This document shows positions 1 to 8,531 of a stretch of 64,000 nt of DNA, piece after piece. The notes under the pieces were generated by a model, which saw only the letters and a list, made by a program, of their open reading frames with translations, did not search any database and had not been told where the DNA came from. Origin of the DNA: Ruegeria sp. 6PALISEP08 (GTDB taxonomy: Bacteria > Pseudomonadota > Alphaproteobacteria > Rhodobacterales > Rhodobacteraceae); NCBI RefSeq assembly GCF_001238295.1, contig NZ_LGXZ01000014.1:1-64000 (forward strand). The letters are read 5' to 3'. How positions within the stretch are numbered: position 1 is the stretch's first letter; each line of letters begins with the position of its first letter. A program made the translations under genes and the position numbers.

Positions 1-1
1 C

Positions 2-235
2 GAGGAATTCGCTCCACAAATGAGGAAGAAGGGGCGGCTGCAAGTAGGAATGGATGCCGACATTGTCGTCTTTGACCCTACGACCGTATCAGACCTAGCC
101 ACCTACGAAAACGCGAACCAACCTGCCAAAGGTCTCCATACCGTTCTCGTAAACGGCTCATTAGTCGTTGAGAATAGTGTACTCAAAATAGACGCTGATT
201 CAGGTCAACCAATCCGCCGCAAGCTCGAACGATAA
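2..235 (+). CDS. C-terminal end of an amidohydrolase (D-aminoacylase-like), 5' truncated by window edge
   Basis: The reading frame is open from the first bases of the window to a TAA, giving the last 77 residues of a larger protein. The segment GRLQVGMDADIVVFDP followed by a short hydrophobic beta region (TVLVNGSLVVEN) is the typical closing beta-sandwich of metal-dependent amidohydrolases. The spacing and wording best fit the N-acyl-D-amino-acid deacylase or dihydroorotase-like group, which hydrolyses N-acyl or cyclic amide bonds. The metal-binding barrel lies outside the window, so substrate cannot be judged. The ATG at 20 is internal and not a real start. Confidence 0.75.
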   Translation, partial: EEFAPQMRKKGRLQVGMDADIVVFDPTTVSDLATYENANQPAKGLHTVLVNGSLVVENSVLKIDADSGQPIRRKLER

Positions 236-403
236 GGTGACCGCTTTGGGCTCAAAGCCGACATTCATCGAACGCGCGACATTGGTAAAGATGGGCTCGG
301 TGCGGTCATTCGGAAAAATTTCGTGAACGTCTGCCTTGCGGACAAAGCCGACCTTTGTCTCGGTATAATCCGTGCGCAGTGTGCGCTAAAATCAGTCATA
401 TTC

Positions 404-443
404 GTAATTTGATGTGTATCAATGTAATTTGATGTGAATTTCA
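404..443. repeat. Two tandem 20-bp units upstream of the lipoprotein gene
   Basis: GTAATTTGATGTG occurs at 404-416 and again at 424-436, exactly 20 bp apart. The first copy plus its following bases creates the FNR-type dyad at 409-422; the second copy has only the left half (TTGATGTGAATTTCA). The 20-bp period places both copies on nearly the same face of the helix. Confidence 0.7.
409..422. promoter_or_regulatory. FNR/Anr-type operator
   Basis: TTGATGTGTATCAA is a perfect match to the FNR consensus TTGAT-N4-ATCAA. It lies 65 bp before the start codon of the lipoprotein gene at 488, a sensible place for activation. This predicts oxygen-dependent control of that gene by an Fnr/FnrL-type regulator. 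Function is inferred from the motif only. Confidence 0.6.
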
Positions 444-487
444 CAATACTCCCAGATGCTTGGCTGCTTGAATTGGGAGGGCTTAAG

Positions 488-928
488 ATGCCAGTGATAG
501 TAAAATGCTTGAAGATAGCTGCAGCAATAGTGGTTGTTTTAAGTGGATGCACTGAAGGCCCAGCATATCAAGAGGCGGTCGCGACCCAATCTGCAATTCC
601 GGCTGGTAAAGGGCGGATCGCAGTATTTCGCACGCAACAAGTTCAGGGTTTTGGTGTGAAACCAGCTGTTTTGGTTAATGGTTTGCCAACCGGGAAGTGC
701 GAAGTGGATAGTGTGTTCTTTGTGGATGTTCCCCCTGGCCAACACACGGTGAGCGCAAGCACGATGGAAACGAGCGTCGTCAGAGTAAACGTAGCAGCGG
801 GACAGACAACATACGTACTTTGCACAATCAACGTTGGTGCAGTGATGGGCGTTGTACAACTTGTTCCCGTTAGCGCGGCGAGTGCCACACCAAAGATGAA
901 TGAGTTGGTTTTCACTGGACAGTATTAG
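488..928 (+). CDS. Small lipoprotein, DUF2846-like
   Basis: This 146-residue protein starts at the ATG at 488, which is preceded by a GGGAGG ribosome site; an earlier in-frame ATG at 434 has none and would bury the signal peptide. Residues 1-20 are a lipoprotein signal ending in LSGC, so Cys21 should be lipidated. The rest is beta-rich, with GKGRIAVFR, a VLVNG turn, and PPGQHTVSAS, the pattern of DUF2846-type periplasmic lipoproteins that fold like a small beta sandwich. The biochemical role of that family is not established. An FNR-type box lies just upstream, suggesting expression at low oxygen. Confidence 0.75.
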   Translation: MPVIVKCLKIAAAIVVVLSGCTEGPAYQEAVATQSAIPAGKGRIAVFRTQQVQGFGVKPAVLVNGLPTGKCEVDSVFFVDVPPGQHTVSASTMETSVVRVNVAAGQTTYVLCTINVGAVMGVVQLVPVSAASATPKMNELVFTGQY

Positions 929-1133
929 ACACCTTTAGTATGCACCACTGCGATGGCTGCTCCGGGCTCCGAGCTGCTGTTCGCTGCAGGTTTCTCCAAC
1001 GTCCGCTTTGAGCGGCTGCTGGGAATAAACTGTATCGAAGGTCGCGGTAGGCAGGTAGTCGTTATCGATAAGCGGAAAGACACAGCCACTTAGCCGTTTG
1101 CGGGCAGCGGTCTCGTCGCTAACGTGGCGGGCA

Positions 1134-2024
1134 ATGAATGTTGAACACCTGCAGCGATACATTAACGAGGACATGCGTATGTCGCATGTTTATCAACCCG
1201 TCATGCTGCTTGAGCTTCTCAAGTTTGGCGGCGAAGCGAGCATCGAGCAGATCGCGAAAGCTATGCTGCTACACGATAGGTCACAAATCGAGTACTAGGA
1301 AATCCGTACTAAGAATATGGTTGGGAAGGTGCTGACAAATAACGGCATCGTGGACCCAGTGAAACTTGCGGGCCGGATTGTTGGATACCGCTTAAAAGAC
1401 ATAAGTAATATGAGCGCAGAAGATCGATCTACTTTGATCGGCCAATGTGAAGGCAAGATTGCTGACTACATTGAAAAACGCGGTGACAGCATTTGGAAGC
1501 ATCGCTTCAACGCGAAGGGTTATGTGCCGGGGTCGGTTCGCTATGAAGTCCTAAAGCAGGCTAAGTATCGCTGTGAATTATGCGGTGCATCTGCCGCGGA
1601 AATCGCCTTGCATGTGGATCACATCATCCCTCGTAGCAAAGGCGGTCAGGATGATCTGAGCAACTTTCAAGCACTTTGCATCACGTGCAATACCAATAAA
1701 CGAGATACAGACGACGCTGATTTTCGCGACGTGGCGAAGGCGTATGCGCATCGAGAGAAAGGGTGCGTCTTTCGTGAAGTATCAGCAGATCGTGTCATCG
1801 CTGAAAACGAACTGTGCTACGCTATCCTAGATGGATTTCCTGTTACACCTTTACACACATTGGTAATCCCGAAGCGGCATGTGTCAGACTATTTCGATCT
1901 TTTTCAGCCTGAGCTGAACGCAATGCGGCGCATGCTCGAAGAAATGCGCTCTGATATTCTCAACAAGGACTGTTCAGTTTCGGGTTTCATCGGTCGGCAA
2001 GGTTTCCTACCACCCCAGCCATGA
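1134..2024 (+). pseudogene. HNH endonuclease-HIT domain gene, broken by an internal stop and truncated 3'
   Basis: One continuous frame encodes a start (MNVEHLQRYINEDMRMSH at 1134), then a TAG at 1296-1298, then the rest of the same protein with no frame change. The downstream part has an HNH nuclease motif (CELCG, then LHVDHIIPRSKGG and LCITCNTNK) and then the beginning of a HIT domain (HTLVIPKRHVSDYFDL). The frame ends at 2024 soon after SVSGF, before the HxHxH catalytic motif of HIT proteins, so that domain is incomplete. A TAC or TAT to TAG change would explain the internal stop, since the family reads IEYYE here. Re-initiation at the ATG at 1317 could still make an HNH fragment, but the whole looks dead. 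Confidence 0.8.
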
Positions 2025-2075
2025 TTTTCCCTAAAATCACGCACTGGATATTTGGCCGCCTATTACCGCTTGTTT

Positions 2076-2339
2076 TCAGGAGGTTATCATCCGGCTATTC
2101 CAGCTGAGACCCGAGTTTATGCGCAACAATGGTCGATTTCGGAGCGCAGCGAACTGCTTGTGCTGATCTGACCAGATAGCCGGGAAGCCGGACTTGATCA
2201 GGTAATCCGTGGTCGGGCCGTCAGGCTGATCGCCCGCAGCGATGGCATCCAGAACATCAGGTGCCAGCATTGCCAGGTAGACATCATCCTGAACACGGCG
2301 CTTGGAGGTACCTTCTTCTCCCGCGATTTTTGAGAACGT
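2076..2339 (-). pseudogene. Remnant of a recombinase C-terminal region
   Basis: Translated on the minus strand, this stretch has no good start and begins just after an in-frame TGA. It reads GTSKRRVQDDVYLAMLAP, then a DVLDAIAAG and TTDYLIKSGFPAIWSDQ pattern. That resembles the tail of serine-recombinase-family proteins (helix-turn-helix-like segment, then LAPDIVEAI...G...LT...WxxQ). The N-terminal catalytic part is absent. It sits next to the cut end of the HNH-HIT gene, so a former mobile element may have truncated that gene. Family assignment is from pattern memory and is moderate at best. Confidence 0.5.
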
Positions 2340-2421
2340 TCAACCAACAACAATCATGGCCAACCACCGGCGCGTTTTGATGACGTTGCGGACAAGTGTT
2401 TGATCGATCTGAGGAGGCGGA

Positions 2422-5400
2422 TCAGGTGAGAATTGTGCTCTTCGTCGTTCCATCTGAATACTCGACTTCCAGAATCCAATCCTGCTCGTTGCGGCCCACA
2501 TATATATATGTCGGACCATCGCCTGGCGCAGGTCGGTCTGTGGTTACGGAACAGGTGAACTGATCGCCATTATCAGCGACTGTAAAGGTCTCCTGATCCA
2601 CTGTGTCTTCGGCCTTCCCGTTCGCGAAAGGAAACGGTGCCCATAACGCCGATGTGTGAACCGACACAAACCGCGCGACGTGGTCTCCGTTCGTCTCGCT
2701 GAGGTCAACCGTCGCGAAACACGCGCGGTGTTCATCGCCGGAAAGGAAGACAACATGAGAGATCTCGTTTTTTGCGATGTGAAGCAGCACCTCTCGCATC
2801 GTTGCAAGGTAACCGTCCCAACCGTCGGAATGGATGGCGCTGAGGTTCGTTGGGTCGAGCGACGCGTCACGCTGCACGGCCCGCCTGTGGCGCGGCAGAA
2901 AGAGCGAAGGTGTGATGACGAACTTTGGCCCATCGTGGCTGCTGAGGAATGTCTTTAGCGCGGCCATATTTGTGTTCAGTGGATCAGCGTCAAACAGTTT
3001 GGCACCGCCCAGGCTGTTGACCTGTCGCCTGCTTCTATCCGTGCGTGTGTCCAGCAGGAAGAACGGGAAACCGTCAAAATCGAACTCAACCCGGTTCGCG
3101 CGCAGGCCGTGTTGGTATTTCTTGTAAGCGTCAACTGCGGTCGCAAACCAAGTGGCAGGCGGCTGTCCCGACGGTTCCCAATTGTCGACCAACTCATGAT
3201 CATCGAGCAACATGTACGATGGGCCCGACCGAAGCGCGGTTCTGACCGGGTTGGCGCGCAACCAATTCTCGTAGGGTGCGCGATAGCGGTCATCCTGATC
3301 TCTCGGGTCAAAAACCCCCGCAGTAGCATCAGAATAGATCTGGTCACCTACAAACAGCATGAAACGTGGGGCAGTCGCAGCAGGACCGCGCAGGCGATGC
3401 GCCAGACCCGCGTAGGACCTGTACGCCGTCGGACCGTCGAACATCCCGGCGGGGTACTGACAGGATCCGAACACGAACCGCGTGGTGTCTGCCCCGATCG
3501 GCGGTTTACGATCCGGCACGATTCCATCATGCAAATCGAAACTCTGATCGCGAAGACTTTCCAGCGCGGCAGTCCCAAAAACCGTATCGGGACCAAACTG
3601 CATTTCCGTGACTGCTTGCCGACTTACGCCGGTCTCTGCCTCGGGATCGATCATCAATCGGTCAACTGTACGCAGACCTTTGAAGTTGATCTCTTCGTAA
3701 GGTTTCGCGCCCTCTGGTCTCTCCACCGAAAGATGGCGGGCCATCGCTTTTGTCACCGCGTCGCGCATGGCCTGAAAGCTCTCTAGTGTGATTTCGCGCG
3801 ACACCACATCAGACCGCTTGCCGGTGCGATCAAATTCCTTCAGTGTCTGCCTGTTTTCGACCATGTAATAACGCGCTGCGACGACCGGCGCGAGGCCCCG
3901 CGCTTCGTCGTAGACGATGAGGATCAGCGTCGCGTTCCCGGGATGCGCAGGATCATGGTTCGGCATGACATCCGCTGCGGGAATCTCGAACGCATCCCAC
4001 AATTTTTGTTCAAGCTGACTCGAACGATACACTGCCATGGAATCGAGAATGTCGTCCTCTGTCCACGGGCCGGTCTGGTCCGGTTTCAGGATGCTGTTTC
4101 CGGAAACGTGAACCCGCAGCAATACGACCCCTTCGGGTTTGCGATGCGATGGCGCCGCGCCGATCCGCGCGATGTAGCCTTCTTCGGCAACATTGTCCGG
4201 TTCCTCAAGCGTCATGATCGGCCCGATCCACGGGGGATAGGCGACTCGCTCTTCGTTTCGAACGTGATTGTTCTGGCCCACATCAGCATCAAGGAACGTT
4301 CTAATATTTTCGAACGTTTCCAATCGATCCGCGCCGATCAAACAATCTTGATGCCCCGCTCCTTCAATAATCTTAGGAGCAAGATACTGGACACCGGCAT
4401 CATGCAGGATCTGCTCCATCCGATCCACCGTCGCGACATTGGAAAGCCCATTGTCGCTACCATGCACGCTCAGAATCGGGATCTTTTTCAAACCTTTCTC
4501 CAGCAAATCCCGGGACACCAACGCGTTGCGGCCACGATGGTCGGTCATCAGATCATGGCGTGCAAAATGCAGGGTCGATGCAACAGTGCGCAGGCTCAGA
4601 GCACCAAAATGATCGTCGATATGGTTAAGGACCCCGTCTTCCATCCGTGCTGCAGTGAAGTCGCGCCCGTACAGCGCATCCATCCGATGCCGCGTGCGTG
4701 TCCAAGGTGTCCGCTTCCAGGGCAGGATCGGGTTCTCGATGTCAAATTCTTCTACCGGGTAAGGCAAGGTGGTGACGACACGATCCCATAGATCGTCGGC
4801 CAGCGTCGGGTTTTCAGGCCGGAACTCGTACGCGTCAGGCAGGAATTCCACCAGATAGCGCATAACGTAGCCGCGCAGGATGTTGATGGGGGAAAACACA
4901 ACAAGCGGTCCCACCTGCGTAAAGGCCATGCGTCCGATTTTCTTGAACAAAGCGTCCGCCGGGGGATTCCCTTGCGCAGACTCCAATATCGCCTGACTGA
5001 CGACGATCGTGCCCATGCAATGCGCCACCACATCCACTTGCTGAGCCCCGGTGAGTTCCAATGCCTTGTCGATAACCCAATGAACATCCTGCTTTGCGAT
5101 CTGCTCGAAGGCCCAAGGCTGCTTTGCCGTCTGCTTGAAATATGGGCTCGTGCGCATGTCGGCGATCATCACGTCACGTCCGCTTTCGTACAGATGGCTT
5201 GCAATGTTCGGCGTGACGGCCTTGTGGGCAAAGGTCGTTCCGCCGGCGCTGTAACCGTGAAACATCACCACAGGGCGTTCTGTGGTGTTTGAGTTCCGAT
5301 ACCGCGTGATACGCACCTTACCTTCGATCAATTCTTCCGATGCCGAAAACGCTGGTTTCTCTGGCTGGATCGCTCCTTCATCAAAATGCGGCTCTGCCGT

Positions 5401-8166
5401 GACGGGCAAACCGACAGAGAGTTTCAGCTTGGCAGGTGGTTCAAAATCCACCTGCGGTTCGGATGGCCATTCGTCCGGCGCGCGGAAGCTCCAGATATGG
5501 ATGCCAAGCAAGAGACGCAGGAAATAGCCCAAAAAGCCGCCAAGATCGGCGATCGCCTTAACCGAGTCCGCTTGCTTCACAATGCGGAACAACGGAACGC
5601 CAATCCTTGCCAGATACGCGGTATCGAGTTTCAGAACGCGCGGATGCGCAGTATCAATTCCAGGAAACCCCTCCAACTCGATTTCCATAAGCTGACGCCA
5701 GGGGTTTCCGCGTCGATTGTAGGTGAAGCGTTTTATCCCGACGATACGGTCTCCTGACAGCGTGAAATCTCCGCCCGGTGCCGCGTTTCCAATCTGAAGG
5801 TCATAGACAAATCTGCGGACCTCGCCCGCGCGACTGGCAATGGCGAAGCCAGATTTGATCCTGCTTAGAAAACCCGGTCCCGGCGGGCCGGAGCCGCCGT
5901 CAAAAGCGGCCTGATAAATGTCCCTGAGCCCGCGGTTCCAGAACCAGGCGCGTCCTGCGCGCCAGATCCGACCAAGGAACCAACTGTCCTCCCGCTCCAG
6001 CACCTTGAGCGTTCCGCTAAGCGGTGCCCGGAACTTTGCCATAGCGTCAAGCTTCAGCTCTCGCACAGTCGGCGGGTCCCATTTCCTGGCCAATTGATCC
6101 CACTCATTCTTGTCAAAAACCCTGATCTCACTCTGGATCAGTCGCTCGCCGGTCGACGTAGAAACATCGAGCACCGGAAGCCCAGGCTGCCCGGGATTCA
6201 AGCTTTGCACCGGTTTGGGCTCGAAACGCATTGTCAACTCGACAACAAACAGGCCCGGCGGTTTGCCCTGCGGAGAAAACCGGACCGGGCCGTGCAGGCG
6301 TTCTATGACCTCGACCTCGGTCGGTTCGGGCTCAACGGCATGGTCCGTCTCACGAAATACCGGGCGTTCGAATGGTTGCGGTTGTGGTGCCGGGGGTTGC
6401 GCGGGATCGTATCCCCAGAATGCGGCCAGATGTCTGGCTGATCGCAGCGCCAGTGCCGCGATTGTCAGAGCCGGGTTCGTTCCAAGCGCAGTTGGAACAA
6501 TCGACCCGTCCAGCACGACAAGCCCCTCATAGGCATCCGGGGAACTGTCGGACCTGAAGACCCGGCCGGTCGGGTTCACCACCCCGTCAGAGCCATGATC
6601 GGCCATGATCAGCCCCCCCAGCGGGTGAACGGTTGTCACCGGGCCGCGCTGGCCTCCGGTCAGAAACGAAAGATCTTCTGGTAAAAGCCGCCACGCCGGG
6701 TTTGCTATGAACCGCCCACCCGACCCGGTCGTTAGGTTGGAAAGGGTATCAACACCATTGACGAAGGTTGACGGTTCGTCGCCCGGCCATAGCATTCGCG
6801 CTGTTCCGTCAACCTCGAAATCCTTGGACTTGTCACAGACCTCAATCTCACCTTTCGCGCCATCGTCGCCCATAATAGCAAAGACAGCAGTCTGTTTGAT
6901 CGACTGCGGTGGAATGGCATAACCATCATCGCTCGGGAATCCGGTTCCGTGCGAAGACCAGTCCATGTCCTGCAACGCATGGAGCGCGTTGACGGACCCG
7001 AAAACTTCACCAAAGACCACGCGAAGTGAGGCCGGAACCGAAATCTCCTGAATCAGAACGCCCTTGTCCTCGCGCAGGTCGATCACCCCGGTGATGGTCG
7101 GGCCAATATTTCGGGTCGACGGTTGAACGGCCTCATCGGCGACCGTGTTGACCTCGGAGCTTGTCGAAAAATCAGCTGCAAGCATGTCACCATTGGTCGA
7201 ACAGCGTTGCCCCAGCATTTGTGCCGACAAAGCCAACCCATTCGCATGAGAACGTGCAAGGATTTCATTCGACCCCATCGTGCCAGCCGCGATGATGATT
7301 TTCGATGCCCGAATACGGGTGACCGAATTCTCGCGCAGGCGCAGGTTTTTGTCGGTGAAAACCGTGTTCGCAATCCAGTTATCCCCATCTTTTGAAACGT
7401 ATAAAACAGTACCACCGCAATAAATCTCAGCCCCGACCTGATGCGCTTGCACCAGCAAACCGAGATCCAGCGATTCTTTTGCTCCAAAATTGCATCCCGT
7501 GGCACAGTCGCCGCACCTGATGCACTTCTTGAGCCGGACATTCGCTCCGTTTGTACGGTCCGTCATGGCGACGGTAATGTCAGCCGACCGAAAGTGCGAC
7601 GGTGCCATACTTTCTAGCGCCTGATGTTTTTCAAGCGGCCCGTCCGGGTGATTGCCGATCTGGTTGGGCACGCCTCCGATCCTGGCCCCCAGCATTTCTG
7701 CCGCCTCATCGTAGAAATTCTGCCACGTGGTGAAGGTCGAGAGTTCAGCTGGCCATCCGGACTGGAACCGTTCAGGAGACGGCGTTTCCATGACCCCTGC
7801 ATTGATAAGCGACCCGCCGCCAAGGCCATTTGCAACAACCACATTAACCTTGGGGCCTAACCTGACATCAAAAAGCCCCTGCCGGTTGCCATCCCGTCTC
7901 AGATATGTTGGCAGTTCGGCAAGACCACTGGGAAAGGCCCCCGGCAAGTACTCGTTTCCGCGTTCCAGCACTCCAACCCGGACAAGTGACCCGCCGTTGG
8001 AGCGCCCTGCAAGGGTTGCTGCGGCAACCGCCCCACCATAACCGCTGCCGATGATGAGAACGTCGAAATGAACCTCATTATTGGGTGCGGCACTGACTTC
8101 AGCTGCAAGGTGTTCGAACCCTTTTGATAACCAGGCCGTCCGAGATTCCGTATCAAAGCTACTCAT
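2422..8166 (-). CDS. Giant fusion: GMC oxidoreductase + alpha/beta hydrolase + PhoD-like phosphatase
   Basis: The protein has 1,914 residues starting at the ATG at 8166; an upstream in-frame GTG at 8274 is less likely. Residues 30-590 are a GMC flavoenzyme of the cholesterol-oxidase (ChoD) type: FAD motif GSGYGG at 40-45, a CxxCxxCxxxC cluster at 215-225, His in TVHPLGG near 514 and Asn in TNPALTI near 564. After a linker of about 350 residues comes an alpha/beta hydrolase (HGYSAGG near 970) whose nucleophile elbow reads AHCMGT, putting Cys near 1050 where Ser is usual; acid and base candidates are Asp 1238 and His 1272. Residues 1560-1910 resemble PhoD: FGSCQYP, GDQIYSD, DDHE and GDEH supply metal ligands. 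No signal peptide is visible. Three linked activities suggest work on a sterol- or lipid-like ester or phosphate, but the substrate is unknown. It is divergent from a cyclase-ATPase gene. Confidence 0.85.
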   Translation of the reverse strand: MSSFDTESRTAWLSKGFEHLAAEVSAAPNNEVHFDVLIIGSGYGGAVAAATLAGRSNGGSLVRVGVLERGNEYLPGAFPSGLAELPTYLRRDGNRQGLFDVRLGPKVNVVVANGLGGGSLINAGVMETPSPERFQSGWPAELSTFTTWQNFYDEAAEMLGARIGGVPNQIGNHPDGPLEKHQALESMAPSHFRSADITVAMTDRTNGANVRLKKCIRCGDCATGCNFGAKESLDLGLLVQAHQVGAEIYCGGTVLYVSKDGDNWIANTVFTDKNLRLRENSVTRIRASKIIIAAGTMGSNEILARSHANGLALSAQMLGQRCSTNGDMLAADFSTSSEVNTVADEAVQPSTRNIGPTITGVIDLREDKGVLIQEISVPASLRVVFGEVFGSVNALHALQDMDWSSHGTGFPSDDGYAIPPQSIKQTAVFAIMGDDGAKGEIEVCDKSKDFEVDGTARMLWPGDEPSTFVNGVDTLSNLTTGSGGRFIANPAWRLLPEDLSFLTGGQRGPVTTVHPLGGLIMADHGSDGVVNPTGRVFRSDSSPDAYEGLVVLDGSIVPTALGTNPALTIAALALRSARHLAAFWGYDPAQPPAPQPQPFERPVFRETDHAVEPEPTEVEVIERLHGPVRFSPQGKPPGLFVVELTMRFEPKPVQSLNPGQPGLPVLDVSTSTGERLIQSEIRVFDKNEWDQLARKWDPPTVRELKLDAMAKFRAPLSGTLKVLEREDSWFLGRIWRAGRAWFWNRGLRDIYQAAFDGGSGPPGPGFLSRIKSGFAIASRAGEVRRFVYDLQIGNAAPGGDFTLSGDRIVGIKRFTYNRRGNPWRQLMEIELEGFPGIDTAHPRVLKLDTAYLARIGVPLFRIVKQADSVKAIADLGGFLGYFLRLLLGIHIWSFRAPDEWPSEPQVDFEPPAKLKLSVGLPVTAEPHFDEGAIQPEKPAFSASEELIEGKVRITRYRNSNTTERPVVMFHGYSAGGTTFAHKAVTPNIASHLYESGRDVMIADMRTSPYFKQTAKQPWAFEQIAKQDVHWVIDKALELTGAQQVDVVAHCMGTIVVSQAILESAQGNPPADALFKKIGRMAFTQVGPLVVFSPINILRGYVMRYLVEFLPDAYEFRPENPTLADDLWDRVVTTLPYPVEEFDIENPILPWKRTPWTRTRHRMDALYGRDFTAARMEDGVLNHIDDHFGALSLRTVASTLHFARHDLMTDHRGRNALVSRDLLEKGLKKIPILSVHGSDNGLSNVATVDRMEQILHDAGVQYLAPKIIEGAGHQDCLIGADRLETFENIRTFLDADVGQNNHVRNEERVAYPPWIGPIMTLEEPDNVAEEGYIARIGAAPSHRKPEGVVLLRVHVSGNSILKPDQTGPWTEDDILDSMAVYRSSQLEQKLWDAFEIPAADVMPNHDPAHPGNATLILIVYDEARGLAPVVAARYYMVENRQTLKEFDRTGKRSDVVSREITLESFQAMRDAVTKAMARHLSVERPEGAKPYEEINFKGLRTVDRLMIDPEAETGVSRQAVTEMQFGPDTVFGTAALESLRDQSFDLHDGIVPDRKPPIGADTTRFVFGSCQYPAGMFDGPTAYRSYAGLAHRLRGPAATAPRFMLFVGDQIYSDATAGVFDPRDQDDRYRAPYENWLRANPVRTALRSGPSYMLLDDHELVDNWEPSGQPPATWFATAVDAYKKYQHGLRANRVEFDFDGFPFFLLDTRTDRSRRQVNSLGGAKLFDADPLNTNMAALKTFLSSHDGPKFVITPSLFLPRHRRAVQRDASLDPTNLSAIHSDGWDGYLATMREVLLHIAKNEISHVVFLSGDEHRACFATVDLSETNGDHVARFVSVHTSALWAPFPFANGKAEDTVDQETFTVADNGDQFTCSVTTDRPAPGDGPTYIYVGRNEQDWILEVEYSDGTTKSTILT

Positions 8167-8531
8167 TAATGAACCTGTTTGTTTGGTCCGGAAAACGATG
8201 GCGCAACGCAGTACTAGATCGGACCAGGATCCAGTTGCATCACCGATCAATTCGGCTGGGACTCGCGAAACCACGAAGAGAAAAAGAGAGATGCGTCAGA
8301 CGTCCCACTTTGCATTATAGCACATTTCCAGGCGGTCTTCGCGCGACACCACTGACCGGCGTTCCTTAGTGAAATTCACCGGTGCATTGGCTGAACATTC
8401 ATAAATCGCGGATTCTGTGCAAAACTGGCCCCGGGCAGGCAGCTCGTCGATTGATCGCCTGCCAGCTTTGTTTGCACGCTGGCACGGCAGCGCGGAGACG
8501 TTTCGAGTATTGGTGGGACCGGAGGTTTGTC
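8167..8531. other. Divergent intergenic region between the fusion gene and the tandem cyclase gene
   Basis: These 365 bp separate two outward-facing genes and must hold both promoters. The translated frames here lack recognisable protein features, including the 50-residue N-terminal extension that would follow from a GTG at 8382. TGCATTATAGC near 8311 is a possible extended -10-like element, but I see no convincing dyad operator. Confidence 0.4.

Noticed and set aside
935..1174. 79-codon minus-strand frame before the HNH-HIT gene
   Set aside because: No recognisable features; region reads as an intergenic-repeat-like sequence.
3109..4791. Long plus-strand frames across the giant fusion gene
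   Set aside because: Antisense to coding sequence with intact phosphatase and hydrolase motifs; products are Arg/His-rich without motifs.
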